A stretch of DNA of 64,000 bases from Symbiodinium sp. CCMP2592 (GCA_905221615.1 CAJNDT010006147.1:1331652-1395651); one strand, 5' to 3'; shown: positions 41,302 to 51,996, counted from the stretch's first letter. A program made the numbers and translations. The notes: generated from the sequence alone by a model not told the origin.

Positions 41302-42434
41302 ATGAACTGTGCATCACTGGAGCAGCTGTCGCTCAGAAAGGGCACTTCTACACAGGGTTTCTTGGCCTCAAAGGAGATATGAAGTTTCATCACCAAATCG
41401 GCTTTCTGAAGCGCAGCTACTACAACTTGGGAAGGAAGCGAAACCTACCGATGTGTCACCTTTGCAATGCGGGGATTGCAGAAGCCCCGTTTGAGGACCT
41501 GGATGACCAACCACAGTGGGAGGCTTCGCTTTTCATGAATGCGCCCTGGGACTCAGATGCAATCCCTCCAGTGGCACAGGTTGAATTCGACCCAGCCTGC
41601 ACGCCATTGGTCTTCCGTCTGGACCCGTTCCACCTCTGGCGGATGGGCACAGGTAGGGATTTAGTAGGGTCGACCATCGTCACCTTGTGCGAACTACAGA
41701 AGTTTGACTGGAGTCCAGAGGATACGACAAACATCGACGATAGATTGGATCGTGCTCATAGCTGCTTTAGGCTCTGGGCGTTGGGTTCACATAAATCTCC
41801 GTCATTGCGTAGTTTTACGAAGCTGAATTTGAATCGCAAAAGTCGAGCATCGTTCCCCTGGATGAATTGCAAAGGCAGTGACACATCCCTGCTTACCAGA
41901 TGGCTTTTGTTTTTCATCAACCATCAGATGAGCAAAGCTGGGGATACTCGTGAGCAGACCTTGCTTTTCAATGCGATGACCCAAACCTTGAGTTCTGCCC
42001 TAGTGTTCTGGGATATCTTGCATTCGCATCCACTGTGGTTGCACAGAAAGTGCGGTCAGCGCTTGCAGCATCATTTGTCCCGTATGATACGAGGTTACAA
42101 GTTTTGTGCAGCTCAGACTGGCACGGTTGGGTTCAATGGCTTTGGACTCAAACCGAAGTTGCATGGCAACCACCATCTTAGCAAAGACCTCCTGATCCAG
42201 CTTCGAACCAAAGCCAGGCGAATCCTAAACCCACTTTGTTTCTCTTGTGAATCCAACGAAGACGAGGTTGGCAAAGTAGCCCGGCTATCCCGGAGAGTAT
42301 CATCCCGACTAGTGAACACTCGTGTCTTCGATAGGATATTTTTCAAGACAAGAGCACTGCTGCGCAGGCGCTTTCCAAGCCAGAAGCAGAAGCGAGCCGC
42401 ACGGAAGCCCAAGCGAGCCCGGCATCGCCGCTAG
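41240..42434 (+). CDS. Locus B C-terminal domain, second reading frame
   Basis: The longest single exon in the window, about 395 codons to the TAG at 42432. Motifs in order: LCITGAAVAQKGHFYTGFLG, LKGDMKFHHQIGFLKRSYY, a C-x2-C (MCHLCNAG), LVFRLDPFHLWRMGTGRDLV then GSTIVTL, FTKLNLNRKSRASFPWMNCK, and GLKPKLHGNHHLSKDL. A basic C-terminus (QKQKRAARKPKRARHRR) follows. The D (LKGD), CxxC, D-x2-H-x4-G (DPFHLWRMG) and KLHxxHH pattern is reminiscent of KDZ/Plavaka-type DDE transposases, where an LHxxxKG motif carries a catalytic Asp. That relation is a hypothesis. Confidence 0.8.
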
Positions 42435-42617
42435 GGTTCTCCAAACCGTTGTATCTTATATTCTGAACCCTAAGCTTAATTCCTATACTGTCCTGGAACC
42501 TAGCTCGTACAGTTGTCCTACATTCCTACATCCTGCTGTGTTCTGCTTCGTAGCTCTTGGGGCCAAGCTCCCAAAGGGAGCAAGGTTTAAAGATAGGGGG
42601 TATTATGGTATTATGTT

Positions 42618-42692
42618 ATAGGTGGTGCTCCAACTGAAAGCTCAGCAGCAGCGAGGCGAGCAGTGGCCAGGCGAGCTGAAATGATGTGGGGT
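42618..42692 (+). CDS. Possible first exon of the next gene
   Basis: It reads GAPTESSAAARRAVARRAEM then MWG. A similar Ala/Arg-rich segment starting with APTS occurs at 46708. No function is proposed. Confidence 0.35.
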
Positions 42693-42871
42693 TCTATCTA
42701 AAGGCAGTCTCTCAAATCTCAACCATAAGCTGCAAACCACGGCCCCAAAGTCGTGCAACAAATCGGCATCTCCAAAACAGAATCAGCACATATCAAGCCA
42801 CGAACCCTAAACGATATTCCGACCTCTTATATAACCCTCGAGGCTTGTATGAACTTGCTACAATCAACAAG

Positions 42872-42967
42872 GTTTCTAATTGGGCGGAAACGGTTTTCTC
42901 AGAACGAATTGGCCTGATAATTCCTGATTGGGCGAAGGTTTCCGGCTTCGGCAATGTGGGCGATTAA
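42872..42967 (+). CDS. Possible exon
   Basis: The frame reads KVSNWAETVFSERIGLIIPD then WAKVSGFGNVGD and a stop. Protein-like composition, no domain recognised. Confidence 0.35.
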   Translation, partial: VSNWAETVFSERIGLIIPDWAKVSGFGNVGD

Positions 42968-43101
42968 AGGCCATGCCAGGAAGGTCCAGGTATGACATAC
43001 AATATCATACACTGAAAGGCATACAAGACACTTACGCACGACAAGAAAGACAGGAAGAAAGTCTGAACAGCAACCAAATCAACATAGTTCACCGAAGCTA
43101 A

Positions 43102-43140
43102 CCTGCCTGCCTGCCTGCCTGCTGGCATGCTTGCCTGCCT
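43102..43140. repeat. (CTGC)n microsatellite
   Basis: CCTGCCTGCCTGCCTGCC and relatives. Confidence 0.9.
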
Positions 43141-43177
43141 CCCTACTTCCCTGGCTAGCCAGCTACATGAAGATGCA

Positions 43178-43363
43178 CGTGTGTGTGTGTGTGTGTGTTT
43201 GTGTTTGTGTGTCTGTGTGTGTGTGTGTTCGTGTGTTTGTTTTTGTGTATGTTTGCTTGTGTGTGTGTGTGTGAGCGCGCGTATGTGTAGTGTATGTATG
43301 TATGTGTGTGTGTGTGTCTGTGTGTGTGTGTGTGTGTGTTTGTGTGTGTGTGTCTGTGGGCGT

Positions 43364-43421
<58 letters not shown>

Positions 43422-43500
43422 GTGTTTGTGTTTATGTGTGTTTGTTTGTGTGTGTGTGGGCGCGCGTATGTGTATGTGTGTGTGTGTGCGTGCCTACGTG
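43178..43500. repeat. (TG)n microsatellite, about 320 bp
   Basis: A TG run with TTTG, TCTG and GCGC interruptions. Cys/Val-rich frames over it are artefacts. Confidence 0.95.
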
Positions 43501-43639
43501 CGTGCATTTGTCACTGGCTGTGTATTCAGTGCTGTACATGTACACACAGTCCCTTTATGTACATGCACATGGATACGTGCGTCCAGCACCGCATACATGT
43601 ACATGCATACACATGCAGACAAGCGTACATCCACAGATC

Positions 43640-43820
43640 CAGAGGTGCTTGCAGACAGACAAACAGAGACAGACCGACAGCCACACAGACAAACAGGCAG
43701 GCGGACAGACAGGGAGAGAGGCAGACAAGACAGACTAGACACACAAGACAGGCAGGACAGGCAAGACAGACAGACAGTCAGACAGACAGACAGAGACGGA
43801 CAGAGAGACTTACAGAGACA
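43640..43820. repeat. (ACAG)n microsatellite
   Basis: ACAGACAGACAG-type units with GAGA interruptions. It closes the MITE-free block on the right. Confidence 0.9.
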
Positions 43821-44018
43821 TGCGTTCGTGAGCCACGCCGAGAATTGATTCAGACTGCGACAGCGCAAAGTTCGTACAGACAGAGCCCATGAATTTTCCT
43901 GTCAAGATGTTCACCGACCCTGATATCACATACTCTAAACCCTATATAACCTCTACACTCCAAAACCCCCCAAAACCTTAAAACCAAAAACCCTAAAGCC
44001 TTAATCCCTTAACCAACA

Positions 44019-44058
44019 GGCTGCAAAGGGAACTCTTGCAAGAACGCTTGAACGAGGG
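44019..44058 (+). CDS. Coiled-coil micro-exon 17
   Basis: Reading RLQRELLQERLNE after CAACAG. C-rich heptads upstream and G-rich heptads downstream. Confidence 0.45.
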
Positions 44059-44599
44059 TTGCCTAGAATCACGGGTCGTTCTCGTGTTGCTCCGGGTACT
44101 TGAGCTAATAATTTGGACTTTGGATAGGGATTTGCGTTTAGGGTTTAGGATTGAGGTCCGACTTTTTGAAACTCTCATTTTACCAAGGCTTTGAGAGGCG
44201 TAGAATGTAGAGCGCAGCCTAGCACCGACGTCAACAACTCAACTGCAAGCTTCCAGTGGAAATCCCTCAACCCTGAAACCCTGAACCCCGCACCGTAAAC
44301 CCTGAGCATCTCCAATCCCTAGAACAATGAATATGAAAATCCTGGACCCGAAAAATCCTAGGCGTCGGAACACACACGGATATTTTACAGTTAAATAGTA
44401 TCTTATACCCCAAAACCCCGCTCTATTTTTTAAAATGGCCCCTGCATTGAACATCTCGAGGTTTGGGTGGAAGCTCGATCGCGCAACAGCTGCGGCTACC
44501 TTTTCCGACAGTACTCGCAGCTAGCTCTGGTGCAGCCTTGCAGGAGTGAGCTGCCATCCTTTGACACTTGGGTTGTTTTAAAGGAACCCGTATAGTACC

Positions 44600-44671
44600 C
44601 TCATAGTATTATAGTAACCCTTTAAAGGAACCCTTTTAAAGGCACCCCTAATTTTCGGAAGCTCCCATATA
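44600..44671. mobile_element. MITE family M7, left arm missing
   Basis: Only the right part, ACCCCTAATTTTCGGAAGCT then CCCATA, is intact. It directly adjoins an M6 copy. Confidence 0.5.
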
Positions 44672-44774
44672 TGGGTAGTTGTCAAAGTTAGGGTCCCTTT
44701 TTGAGTCCTTATCATAATACGGCACCTAATATTAAGGGCACCCAAAAAGGGACCCTAATTTTGACAACCACCCA
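44672..44774. mobile_element. MITE family M6 (GGGTAGTTGTCAAAATTAGGG ends)
   Basis: GGGTAGTTGTCAAAGTTAGG on the left pairs with CCTAATTTTGACAACCACCC on the right. Other copies at 48340, 51217 and 55244. Confidence 0.85.
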
Positions 44775-45382
44775 CTTCTTTTGTCAGCTTGCTTTCTTTT
44801 GTCGTAGACGGGCTTCATACGATTCGACGAGTTTCTTTTAAATGTGGGCTTCGGGACACCACGGCTGCTAGAAGGAGGTCTTGCAAGGTTTTCAAGCTTC
44901 TTGAGGCAAGATGTACACTTCACACATACTCTGCAAGGTATTTGCGACCCTTGCTTTGGTTATAAAGGGTTGCAGGCTGCGTAACAAGAAACGAAGTACG
45001 CAGAATCAGGAAGGACAACGTAGCGCACATGTAGAATGTGGACTTGTGACATTGCACTTTGTCGTTCAGGTTCGCAGCACCAAACCCTACAATCTTTTTC
45101 TGTTCCTGTATGAAAGCTCCTTCGTTTGAGGGTGCCTTGTTTTCTCTCAAAGTTCCGAATCCAAATCTTCATCCATATTTCATAGCTGCTCCACAAGTCC
45201 CTACGGGCCCTGGGGTCGTAGCCACAAGGCTTAAACTCAGTAACCACTGTGAGCCTGGGGGCCTGTGTGCATCAAGCCTCTACTCGTTTCTGTTACAATG
45301 TGGGTTGCTCTAAACACGCCTTCCTTTCTGCAAGGTGCGGTCAGAGTGTGCCGTGCCTCCTTAGATCCACAATCCTATTTCC

Positions 45383-45475
45383 TAAGGTTCCATGTATGGG
45401 CCCCAAAGTACCCAAATAGGGACTACATTAAGGCCGATGTATATACTATATGGCTACATGGACCCTTAGGGATTG
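45383..45475. mobile_element. MITE family M8
   Basis: GGTTCCATGTATGGGCCCCA then AAGTACCC on the left and GGCTACATGGACCCTTAGGG on the right. Nearly identical interior to 46269. Confidence 0.75.
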
Positions 45476-45514
45476 TAGAAAACTGAACCTTCGGGTTTCG
45501 GATGAACCAAGGAC

Positions 45515-45752
45515 GTGCTTCAAGCGGCCTGGATGCCGGATACAGACAGCGATGAAGAAAAGCCAACACCATTTTGGGAGAAGGTCCCGAAGAGGCAAGA
45601 CATGTTTTCCACCTTTGACGGCAAGATCCAGCCGAAAGACGACTTTCCAATATTCCAAGATGAGCTTCTTTCTGAAGCTGAAGTTGCAGTGTATCCAGAC
45701 GCTACGCTGTTCTGGAACATGTTGTTCACAGGAGCTTGTTCCATACTGCGCA
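45515..45752 (+). CDS. Exon of an unknown gene, acidic globular protein
   Basis: The frame reads MPDTDSDEEKPTPFWEKVPK then RQDMFSTFDGKIQPKDDFPI, FQDELLSEAEVAVYPDATLF and WNMLFTGACSILRR, ending CGCAG before a GTCTAG donor. Composition and length make this one of the best single exons outside the central block. An M8 element ends about 40 bp upstream. Function unknown. Confidence 0.6.
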
Positions 45753-45799
45753 GGTCTAGAATAAACAACCACAGCACGTTAGACATCATGTATGCGTGT

Positions 45800-45960
45800 C
45801 TATATATATATATATATGTCCGTGTGACATGTGTGTGTATGCATATCTGTACATATATATATATATATGTGTACATACACGCACAAAAAATACACACAAG
45901 CGAACACGATGTTACTGTGTTTCTGGAATATACATATATACATAAGTCTATATAAATATA
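45800..45960. repeat. (TA)n-rich tract
   Basis: TATATATATATATA runs at 45810-45826 and 45855-45870 inside a Tyr/Ile artefact frame. Confidence 0.85.
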
Positions 45961-46268
45961 TAGTAAATTTTTATTCAGCTGCACATGACTGCAGACTAAA
46001 TCCGAAGCTGTGCCTATATATAAAACACAACGTGCTACTTACTTTGTTATGTAGTATTGCGCTGCTGTACGGATTATGTAATACTGCAACGCATCAGTTG
46101 GGTAAACTGTAGTTTCGTATATGTATTGAGAGCAACGGCGCAACAGATCGTCAAACTTAGGTCTCACTGCCACATGCTACGCCACATGATACTGTCCTCT
46201 TCTACGCTTGGCCATGACATGCTGCCATCCACTTTGCTTCATTCTTTTATTTAAATGAGTTTTATAGT

Positions 46269-46382
46269 ATACCCTAAAGGTCCATGTACCCATATAGAGA
46301 TACATGGGCCTCAAAGTACCCAAATAGGGACTACATTAAGGCCAATGTATATACCATATGACTACATGGACCCTTAGGGGTA
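46269..46382. mobile_element. MITE family M8
   Basis: TACCCTAAAGGTCCATGTAC on the left and GACTACATGGACCCTTAGGG then GTA on the right. Confidence 0.85.
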
Positions 46383-46689
46383 GTCTCCTAATGTAGGCCT
46401 AAAGCTGGTTAACCAGAAAAACGAGCTACGATGGAGACTACACTTAAAGCTCTGTGTATGTACTTTTCCATGACACACCAGTTACCTAAGTATTGGGTTA
46501 CTAGGCTTTATCATATACTTAGTAGCTAAGTGTACACTTTACACTTTTTGGGACTATTACGCACTATAAAACTGAAAGTGTATGAACTCAGCAACTAACT
46601 ACGTTAATATTGTTCGTATCCTACTATTTGGGTGACTGGAGCCAAGGGCCTTTCAACTGGGAGTTGCAAGATGCAAGATCGGCCCAGGA

Positions 46690-46792
46690 TAAGTCTACGG
46701 GCTGCTCCAACTTCGATTCCTGCAGCAGCCCAGCCACGCCGCAGAGAAAGCACAAAGCAATCTTGGCGCCTGGACAGCCGTAGTGCTTGAGG
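46690..46792 (+). CDS. Possible exon, Ala/Arg/Ser-rich
   Basis: The frame reads ISLRAAPTSIPAAAQPRRRE then STKQSWRLDSRSA and a stop; a GTAATG donor follows. G-rich heptads follow downstream. Confidence 0.35.
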
Positions 46793-47168
46793 TAATGGGT
46801 GTTTGGGGTTTAGGCGTTTGGGGGTTAGAGTTTGGGGTAATGTTGTAGTTAGTTTTATGCGTCATCTTTAAACAGTGATCTAGCACAGAGAGTATACAGC
46901 AATAGAGTTTGAGGTAATGTCGTATTGCTTGCGCAGCTTCATATACATGACAGTAAAACAAGCTTAGTGTAGTATGACATAGCCATTTATCGCATACTAC
47001 AGAACTAAATAGTAGAACGGTATATTTCCCGGTGTCCAGAGTCTCCATCGCCGGCGCATTGAGGCGGAGTATAGTTTAAATGACGCATTTAGTAACTCAG
47101 ATAGCCAATGGAAGAACATGTGAGAACTTTAAACCTTTTGGCCTTCCCATATGTGGTCTATCTTAGAA

Positions 47169-47274
47169 GCTGCCCCCACCCTGTAATAGTGGTATAATAG
47201 GAATATATTAGAGCCCTAATACAATATTAATATAACCCTTATGGTCACTATTACAGGGTGGGGGCAGCCTCTAA
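47169..47274. mobile_element. MITE family M14 with 14-bp flanking direct repeats
   Basis: TIRs of 21 bp (CTGCCCCCACCCTGTAATAG / CTATTACAGGGTGGGGGCAG). GGTCTATCTTAGAA flanks both sides (47155-47168 and 47275-47288). The uninterrupted site is visible in the related M1 interior at 10780-10850. Confidence 0.85.
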
Positions 47275-47400
47275 GGTCTATCTTAGAAAGATTGAACCGT
47301 TTTGGGCCTGGTTGTGGAAGCAGAGAGGCAAGAAAGGCAAGAGGTGTGGTGATCTCTGTGGGACGGTTGGGTTGTGGGCTTCCAGGCTACCAGGGTACAA

Positions 47401-47510
47401 ACCCAAAGGGTCCTAGGTACTGTTATGGGGGATACTTTCCCAAATCATAATAGTAATTCCTGATATGTAAACCCTACATTCTCCTATATAGGTACTTTGG
47501 ACCCTTTGGG
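47401..47510. mobile_element. MITE family M9
   Basis: ACCCAAAGGGTCCTAGGTAC on the left and GGTACTTTGGACCCTTTGGG on the right. Confidence 0.8.
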
Positions 47511-47824
47511 AAAGTTTTGTTTTCAAGCTCAGACTAAACGTACTTACAATAACAAGGGTTACGCTTGAAGTGCTACGATTTATGTTGTTGTTATTGTTTT
47601 GCTATTATGGTGAAACCTACATTTAAGGTTTAGGAGTGTCAGAGTTGAAGATCACGGGTCTACGGTTCCAGACCTGTTTTCTTAGAGGAGCTGCTGTTGC
47701 ACAAAAGAACGGGGAGTTTTTTCCAAATGATCTTGAAACTCTTAGGTTCCCAGGGGTCTAGGGTTTAGGGTGTATGGGTTTGGGTTTAAGGTTTAGGGTT
47801 TTAGGGATTAGGGTTTAGGCCGGA

Positions 47825-47943
47825 AAGATGATCCGCAAGAGATTCGGAGCGCAAGGCATCGCAATCGCCCACGAGCTCCCCAAAGAAGGGAGACTTTCCG
47901 TTGAGTCCAATCGTGCCTGGGCAGATGTATTGCTTTCAAAGAC
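47825..47943 (+). CDS. Exon abutting an M7 element
   Basis: The frame reads MIRKRFGAQGIAIAHELPKE then GRLSVESNRAWADVLLSKTW and enters the M7 left end. Composition is convincing. Function unknown. The exon boundary and the element boundary coincide within a few bases. Confidence 0.5.
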
Positions 47944-48050
47944 ATGGGGAGTTTCCGAAAATTAGGGGTACCTTGTTTTGGGGTCCTTATAATAAGGATC
48001 CTACTATTTAGGGTCCTATACAAGGGTCCCCTGTTTTCGGAAACTCCCAC
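47944..48050. mobile_element. MITE family M7
   Basis: TGGGGAGTTTCCGAAAATTA on the left and CTGTTTTCGGAAACTCCCA on the right. Confidence 0.85.
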
Positions 48051-48079
48051 ATTGAAGCCGGCTCTTCAACTCCAAACCC

Positions 48080-48224
48080 TACTTGGAGGGTCGAAGGACT
48101 TAGTAAGTAGTTGTTTTATAGTCTTATAAGTACCATAACCCCAATAAGGGTCCCGATTAAGGTACTTATAAGTCTATATATTAGCTACTTACCAAGTCCT
48201 TCGACCCTCCAAGTAGGTTCTCAG
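48080..48224. mobile_element. MITE family M2
   Basis: TACTTGGAGGGTCGAAGGAC on the left and GTCCTTCGACCCTCCAAGTA on the right, a 20-bp perfect terminal match. Confidence 0.9.
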
Positions 48225-48339
48225 TCGCAAACCCCCTTGAGCACGGTTTGTGATTCGGCGTCTTGGTTCACTTGGCATATCTGTCTTTGCAAGCTTTCTT
48301 CGGTTGCTCTTATAATAACGACCGTTTTACGTCATACAT

Positions 48340-48394
48340 TTGGGTGGTTGTCAAAATTATGGTCCCCTTTGGGGTCCTTATTATCACAACCACA
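48340..48394. mobile_element. MITE family M6, internally deleted
   Basis: The left arm GGGTGGTTGTCAAAATTATG is intact. The centre and most of the right arm are lost, leaving CACAACCACACA. Confidence 0.6.
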
Positions 48395-48399
48395 CATTT

Positions 48400-48980
48400 G
48401 ACATTCCATACTCGGGGCGTCGGGTTTAGGCTCGAGTTGTCCGGCTGCTGGTTTCGGGCCGAAAATGTGGGGCCATAGTATAGACCCTACACATGGTGGA
48501 ATAGGTTAATGCAAGGACCTTTACATGAGTTGAAGCTTTGTATTGAAGAAATGCCATGTGGGGCGGGACTTTCGGGGTTCAGGGTTTAGGGTTTTGGGTT
48601 TAGGGTTTTGGATTCAGGTTTAGTAATCATCATGTCGGACCTTCCAAAATAATCCACACTTCTAGCCGCTGGTCTTTATTCAAAACTTTGCACCCTTCGA
48701 ACCGCAAAAAACTAAACCCCAGACTTGAGCCTAAGCTCTACAGAAACTCATGCCCCCCAAATCCGAAACCATAATATGATGAGCACCAATGGTTCTATGA
48801 TTAGAGTCTTGTATTTCAGCTGTAGCCAGTAAAAGAATACCGGATGAAGCCCCTATAGAATCCACGGTGACAAGGAAGATCATCCTAAATCCTAAGCCCC
48901 GAAACCCTAAACCCTTTATAGAACCCTTGTAGATCCCTGAAGCATCCCTTTAAACCCCCATGTTAAGCCTCGTTGTCGCC
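48400..48980. other. No supported gene
   Basis: The stretch has heptads near 48575-48620 and 48895-48915 and no splice-flanked coding segment that I trust. Confidence 0.35.
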
Positions 48981-48987
48981 ATCTTCA

Positions 48988-49057
48988 GGTTGGCCCATCC
49001 CTGGCGCAGCCGGCGTGCTTTCCTGACCTGTGCTCTGACAGTGGCCCATCTGAAGGG
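48988..49057 (+). CDS. Possible micro-exon
   Basis: After TCTTCAG the frame reads VGPSLAQPACFPDLCSDSGP then SE before G-rich heptads. Confidence 0.3.
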
Positions 49058-49096
49058 TTTAGGGTTTAGGTTGTTAAGATAGGTTCCTTTAAAGGG

Positions 49097-49206
49097 TACC
49101 TCCTAGAATCCATGTGCCCATGTAGTATGTACCTGGGCTTCAACGGAGTCCTTATAGAGGTACTCGAAGGCCAAGGTATATGCTGGATGAGCACATGGTG
49201 TTTTAG
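49097..49206. mobile_element. MITE family M8, diverged
   Basis: AATCCATGTGCCCATGTAGT on the left and GGATGAGCACATGG on the right, with GGCCAAGGTATATGC inside. Confidence 0.5.
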
Positions 49207-49506
49207 GGGAACTACGAGGGTTCCTGTAACGGTGCCGCAAGGGCAGCGAAAGGCTTGAGAGTCGTTGCCTTGATATGTGGAATGGGGTTTTGGGGGTATA
49301 TAACTGTATGGTTGCAATCAGGAGCCCTAAGGAATAGCATAGGTAATACGCTAGTTACTCAGGCTTCTATATTAGTGTGGACCTCTGATGAATAAACCCT
49401 CGTTGTTGACAGGCCCCTAGTTGAATCCCCATTTTAATTCCTGTAAAGGGAGATGGATTTCTTAGCCAGTTGGCCTGCCAACCCTTTTCAAGATATCACT
49501 CTTTCA

Positions 49507-49590
49507 GAGTGTTCGGGAGATTCTCACTGGCTTCCTATCGTGGATTAGCCGACGGAGGCTCAAAGAACCCGCGCATGCCACATAGTTTCA
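49507..49590 (+). CDS. Possible exon
   Basis: After TTTCAG the frame reads SVREILTGFLSWISRRRLKE then PAHAT and a stop. Two other frames are open over the same bases. Confidence 0.3.
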
Positions 49591-49828
49591 GGGCTCTAAT
49601 CTTCGTGGTGGTTCGCAGTCTTAGGGTTTATAGGGTCTCGAGGGCATCTCGGCGTGTTGAGAAAATCTTGGCTGCTCGAATCGTGGGTCCCTACCCTTCA
49701 ACCCTAAACCTTACACCCTGAACCCCTGTAATCCCTACCACCACTTTGGGAGTTGGTTTCTGTTTCCTACGTGGGTGCTGAAACTGGGAAGCCGACTGCT
49801 GGTGTCGACCCGATCAACTATTGCCCCT

Positions 49829-49913
49829 AAGGGTCGATGTACATAGTTCGAGTTTGCAGTACCTATACCGGGACTACTTTAAGGCCAAAGTATGCTCTGT
49901 TTGGGCACATGGC
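49829..49913. mobile_element. MITE family M8, diverged
   Basis: CCCCTAAGGGTCGATGTACA on the left and GTTTGGGCACATGGCC on the right. Confidence 0.5.
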
Positions 49914-50325
49914 CACGCAAGGCCTTGTGCATAGGAAAAGGATTTTAAACCGTTTTAAAGACTTGAAAACAGAGCCCTAAAGACATCGCACTTCGTCAAC
50001 GCCAGCTGAGGTGATGGAGAGCTATCTGTTTGGAACGATAAGGAGCCAAGCAGACGGCTTTTGGTAGTTGGTTGTTACCGCTCACTTTCAGGTATCTACA
50101 CGGGTGCGGCGTTTAGTAGTCGAGAATTTCGGAGCGGGGGCACTGGGGTGGATGGGGCGTATACTAAAAGGGATCTATAAGGGTTGGGGTTTGGGGTTTT
50201 GAATTGTGGGGTCAGGGTCTGGGGTTTTGGGCTGGAGTGTGGAGTTTCGGTTATGGTACGCTTTAAGATTCGGAAGTCCGGAGTTTACTTTAGACCTCTG
50301 ATGAACGACTCAATATTAGGACCGC

Positions 50326-50431
50326 TACTTTCGATGATTTAATTCCTGCATTACCCATAGTAAGGAATATACCATAATTCCCACGTGTTGAGGATCCTTA
50401 AGGTAATGCAGGGGTTATAGCATCAGCAGTA
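50326..50431. mobile_element. MITE family M3, diverged
   Basis: CGATGATTTAATTCCTGCAT on the left and ATGCAGGGGTTATAGCATCA on the right, with the usual GGAATATACCATAATTCCCA interior. Confidence 0.7.
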
Positions 50432-50442
50432 TTGGGATCCCT

Positions 50443-50590
50443 TAAACCCTAAACCTTAAACCCTAAACCCAAGACCTTCAAACCCTAAACCCCAAACCTT
50501 CAACCTTAAACCCTGAACCCCTAAAACCCTAAGCCCCAAACCTTCAACCTTAAACCTCAAGCCCTGAACCCCTAAAACCCTAAGCCCTCC
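50443..50590. repeat. Degenerate CCCTAAA array
   Basis: About 20 C-rich heptads. Units such as CCCCTAAAACCCTAAGCCCC recur with spacing of roughly 60 bp. Confidence 0.85.
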
Positions 50591-50661
50591 CTATGATCAT
50601 GCCACTCGAGGTCGGCGGGGCAGGGGTCAAGTGATCGGAGGTCTGCATTCCATGATAGAGT

Positions 50662-50797
50662 CCTTAAGGAAGGGTGGTTCAAGTGGAGAGGGTACCAGGG
50701 ATCCTGAGGGAACCTTAAGGGGACCTTAGGGAGGATCAGGGGGAACTAGGGAGTAGTAGGTTATCTACCCCCCTTGGAGCCCACCCTCCTTAAGGAT
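50662..50797. mobile_element. MITE family M22 (TCCTTAAGGA ends)
   Basis: TCCTTAAGGAAGGGTGGTTC on the left and GGAGCCCACCCTCCTTAAGG on the right. The interior is purine-rich (GGGAACCTTAAGGGGACC). Confidence 0.7.
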
Positions 50798-50867
50798 ACT
50801 ATATTACTATAATTCCAGGTCTCCGAGTGGGCCCTTGTGCCTTTTGGTGGCCGTAGGTTCCCCTAAG

Positions 50868-50992
50868 GGTCCACGTGCCCAAATAGCGTTCCATAAGGAT
50901 TACTATAAGGGGTCTCGTAAGGGATTTGGAGTTTGGGGTTTAAGTGTCCATGTACCCGAACAGTATATACATTGGCCTTAAAGCTTTGGGTA
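50868..50992. mobile_element. Composite M8-related element
   Basis: CCCCTAAGGGTCCACGTGCC, then ATTACTATAAGGGG and a second AAGTGTCCATGTACCC start, paralleling 13480-13652. Confidence 0.55.
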
Positions 50993-51044
50993 TTGAAGCA
51001 GCCAAAGCCTGAAAACCCGGACCGCTGAACGGGTAGTCTGCTGC

Positions 51045-51108
51045 GTGCAACAACAGGAGCTTTGTGAGCAGGAGCTTGAGCATCGCTTGCAGCGTGACTG
51101 CACAGAGC
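51045..51108 (+). CDS. Coiled-coil micro-exon 18
   Basis: The frame reads VVCCVQQQELCEQELEHRLQ then RDCTEL and ends at a GTGTTT donor followed by G-rich heptads. Cys-rich helical segment. Confidence 0.5.
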
Positions 51109-51216
51109 TGGTGTTTAGGAGTTTAGGGCCTGCGGTTTAGTTTAGGATGTGGGGTTTGAGTTTCGGGCTTTGGGGATTGGGGGTTTGGGGATTCTAGATA
51201 TGTAGGGTTTGCAGAC

Positions 51217-51320
51217 CCCATGTTGTCAAAATTATGGTTCCTTTTGGGGGTCCTTATTGTGATATGGCACCTATTATTTAGGGTACGCAAAAAGGGACCT
51301 TAATTTTGACAACTACCCAC
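51217..51320. mobile_element. MITE family M6
   Basis: TGTTGTCAAAATTATGGTTC on the left and CCTTAATTTTGACAACTACC on the right. Confidence 0.8.
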
Positions 51321-51401
51321 ATGTCAAACAAGGTTTCGATCACCCAGACCTTCGCATGATTGTAGGATCCGTAGATCTTGGCGTAGTCCTGGCTATCAAA
51401 G

Positions 51402-51532
51402 GGCGAAAGGAGGAACCCTTAATGGGGACCCCTACCCTATGATGGGCTATAGAATGGGCATATAATAGCTATGTTAAGGGTATATAATATATACCTCGGG
51501 GTCCTTATTAAGGGTCCCTCCTTTTCCCTTTG
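51402..51532. mobile_element. MITE family M12
   Basis: GCGAAAGGAGGAACCCTTAA on the left and TTAAGGGTCCCTCCTTTTCC on the right. Confidence 0.8.
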
Positions 51533-51654
51533 GAGGCTAAGGAAGCAGTCAACCTTATTTACGGTGGGGCCGTTTTTACCACACATCCTAAAGCACCTAA
51601 AGTCCTAAAGCCTTAGCCTGAATCCTAAACCACCCAAAGCCGTATGAAGCGGTC

Positions 51655-51749
51655 TACCTACCTACCTACCAACCTACCTACCACTACCACCACCACGACT
51701 ACTACTACTACTACTACTACGACGACTACTACTACTACTACTGCTACTG

Positions 51750-51785
<36 letters not shown>

Positions 51786-51918
51786 TTTACTACTACTATT
51801 TACTACTACTACTATTTACTACTACTTTTTACTACTACTATTTACTACTACTATTGACTACTACTATTTACTACTACTATTTACTACCACTATTTACTAC
51901 TACTATGTACTACTACTA

Positions 51919-51996
<78 letters not shown>

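Noticed and set aside
43127-43892. Cys/Val-rich 203-, 200- and 184-codon frames
   Set aside because: Products of a (TG)n and (ACAG)n tract, mutually overlapping in all frames.
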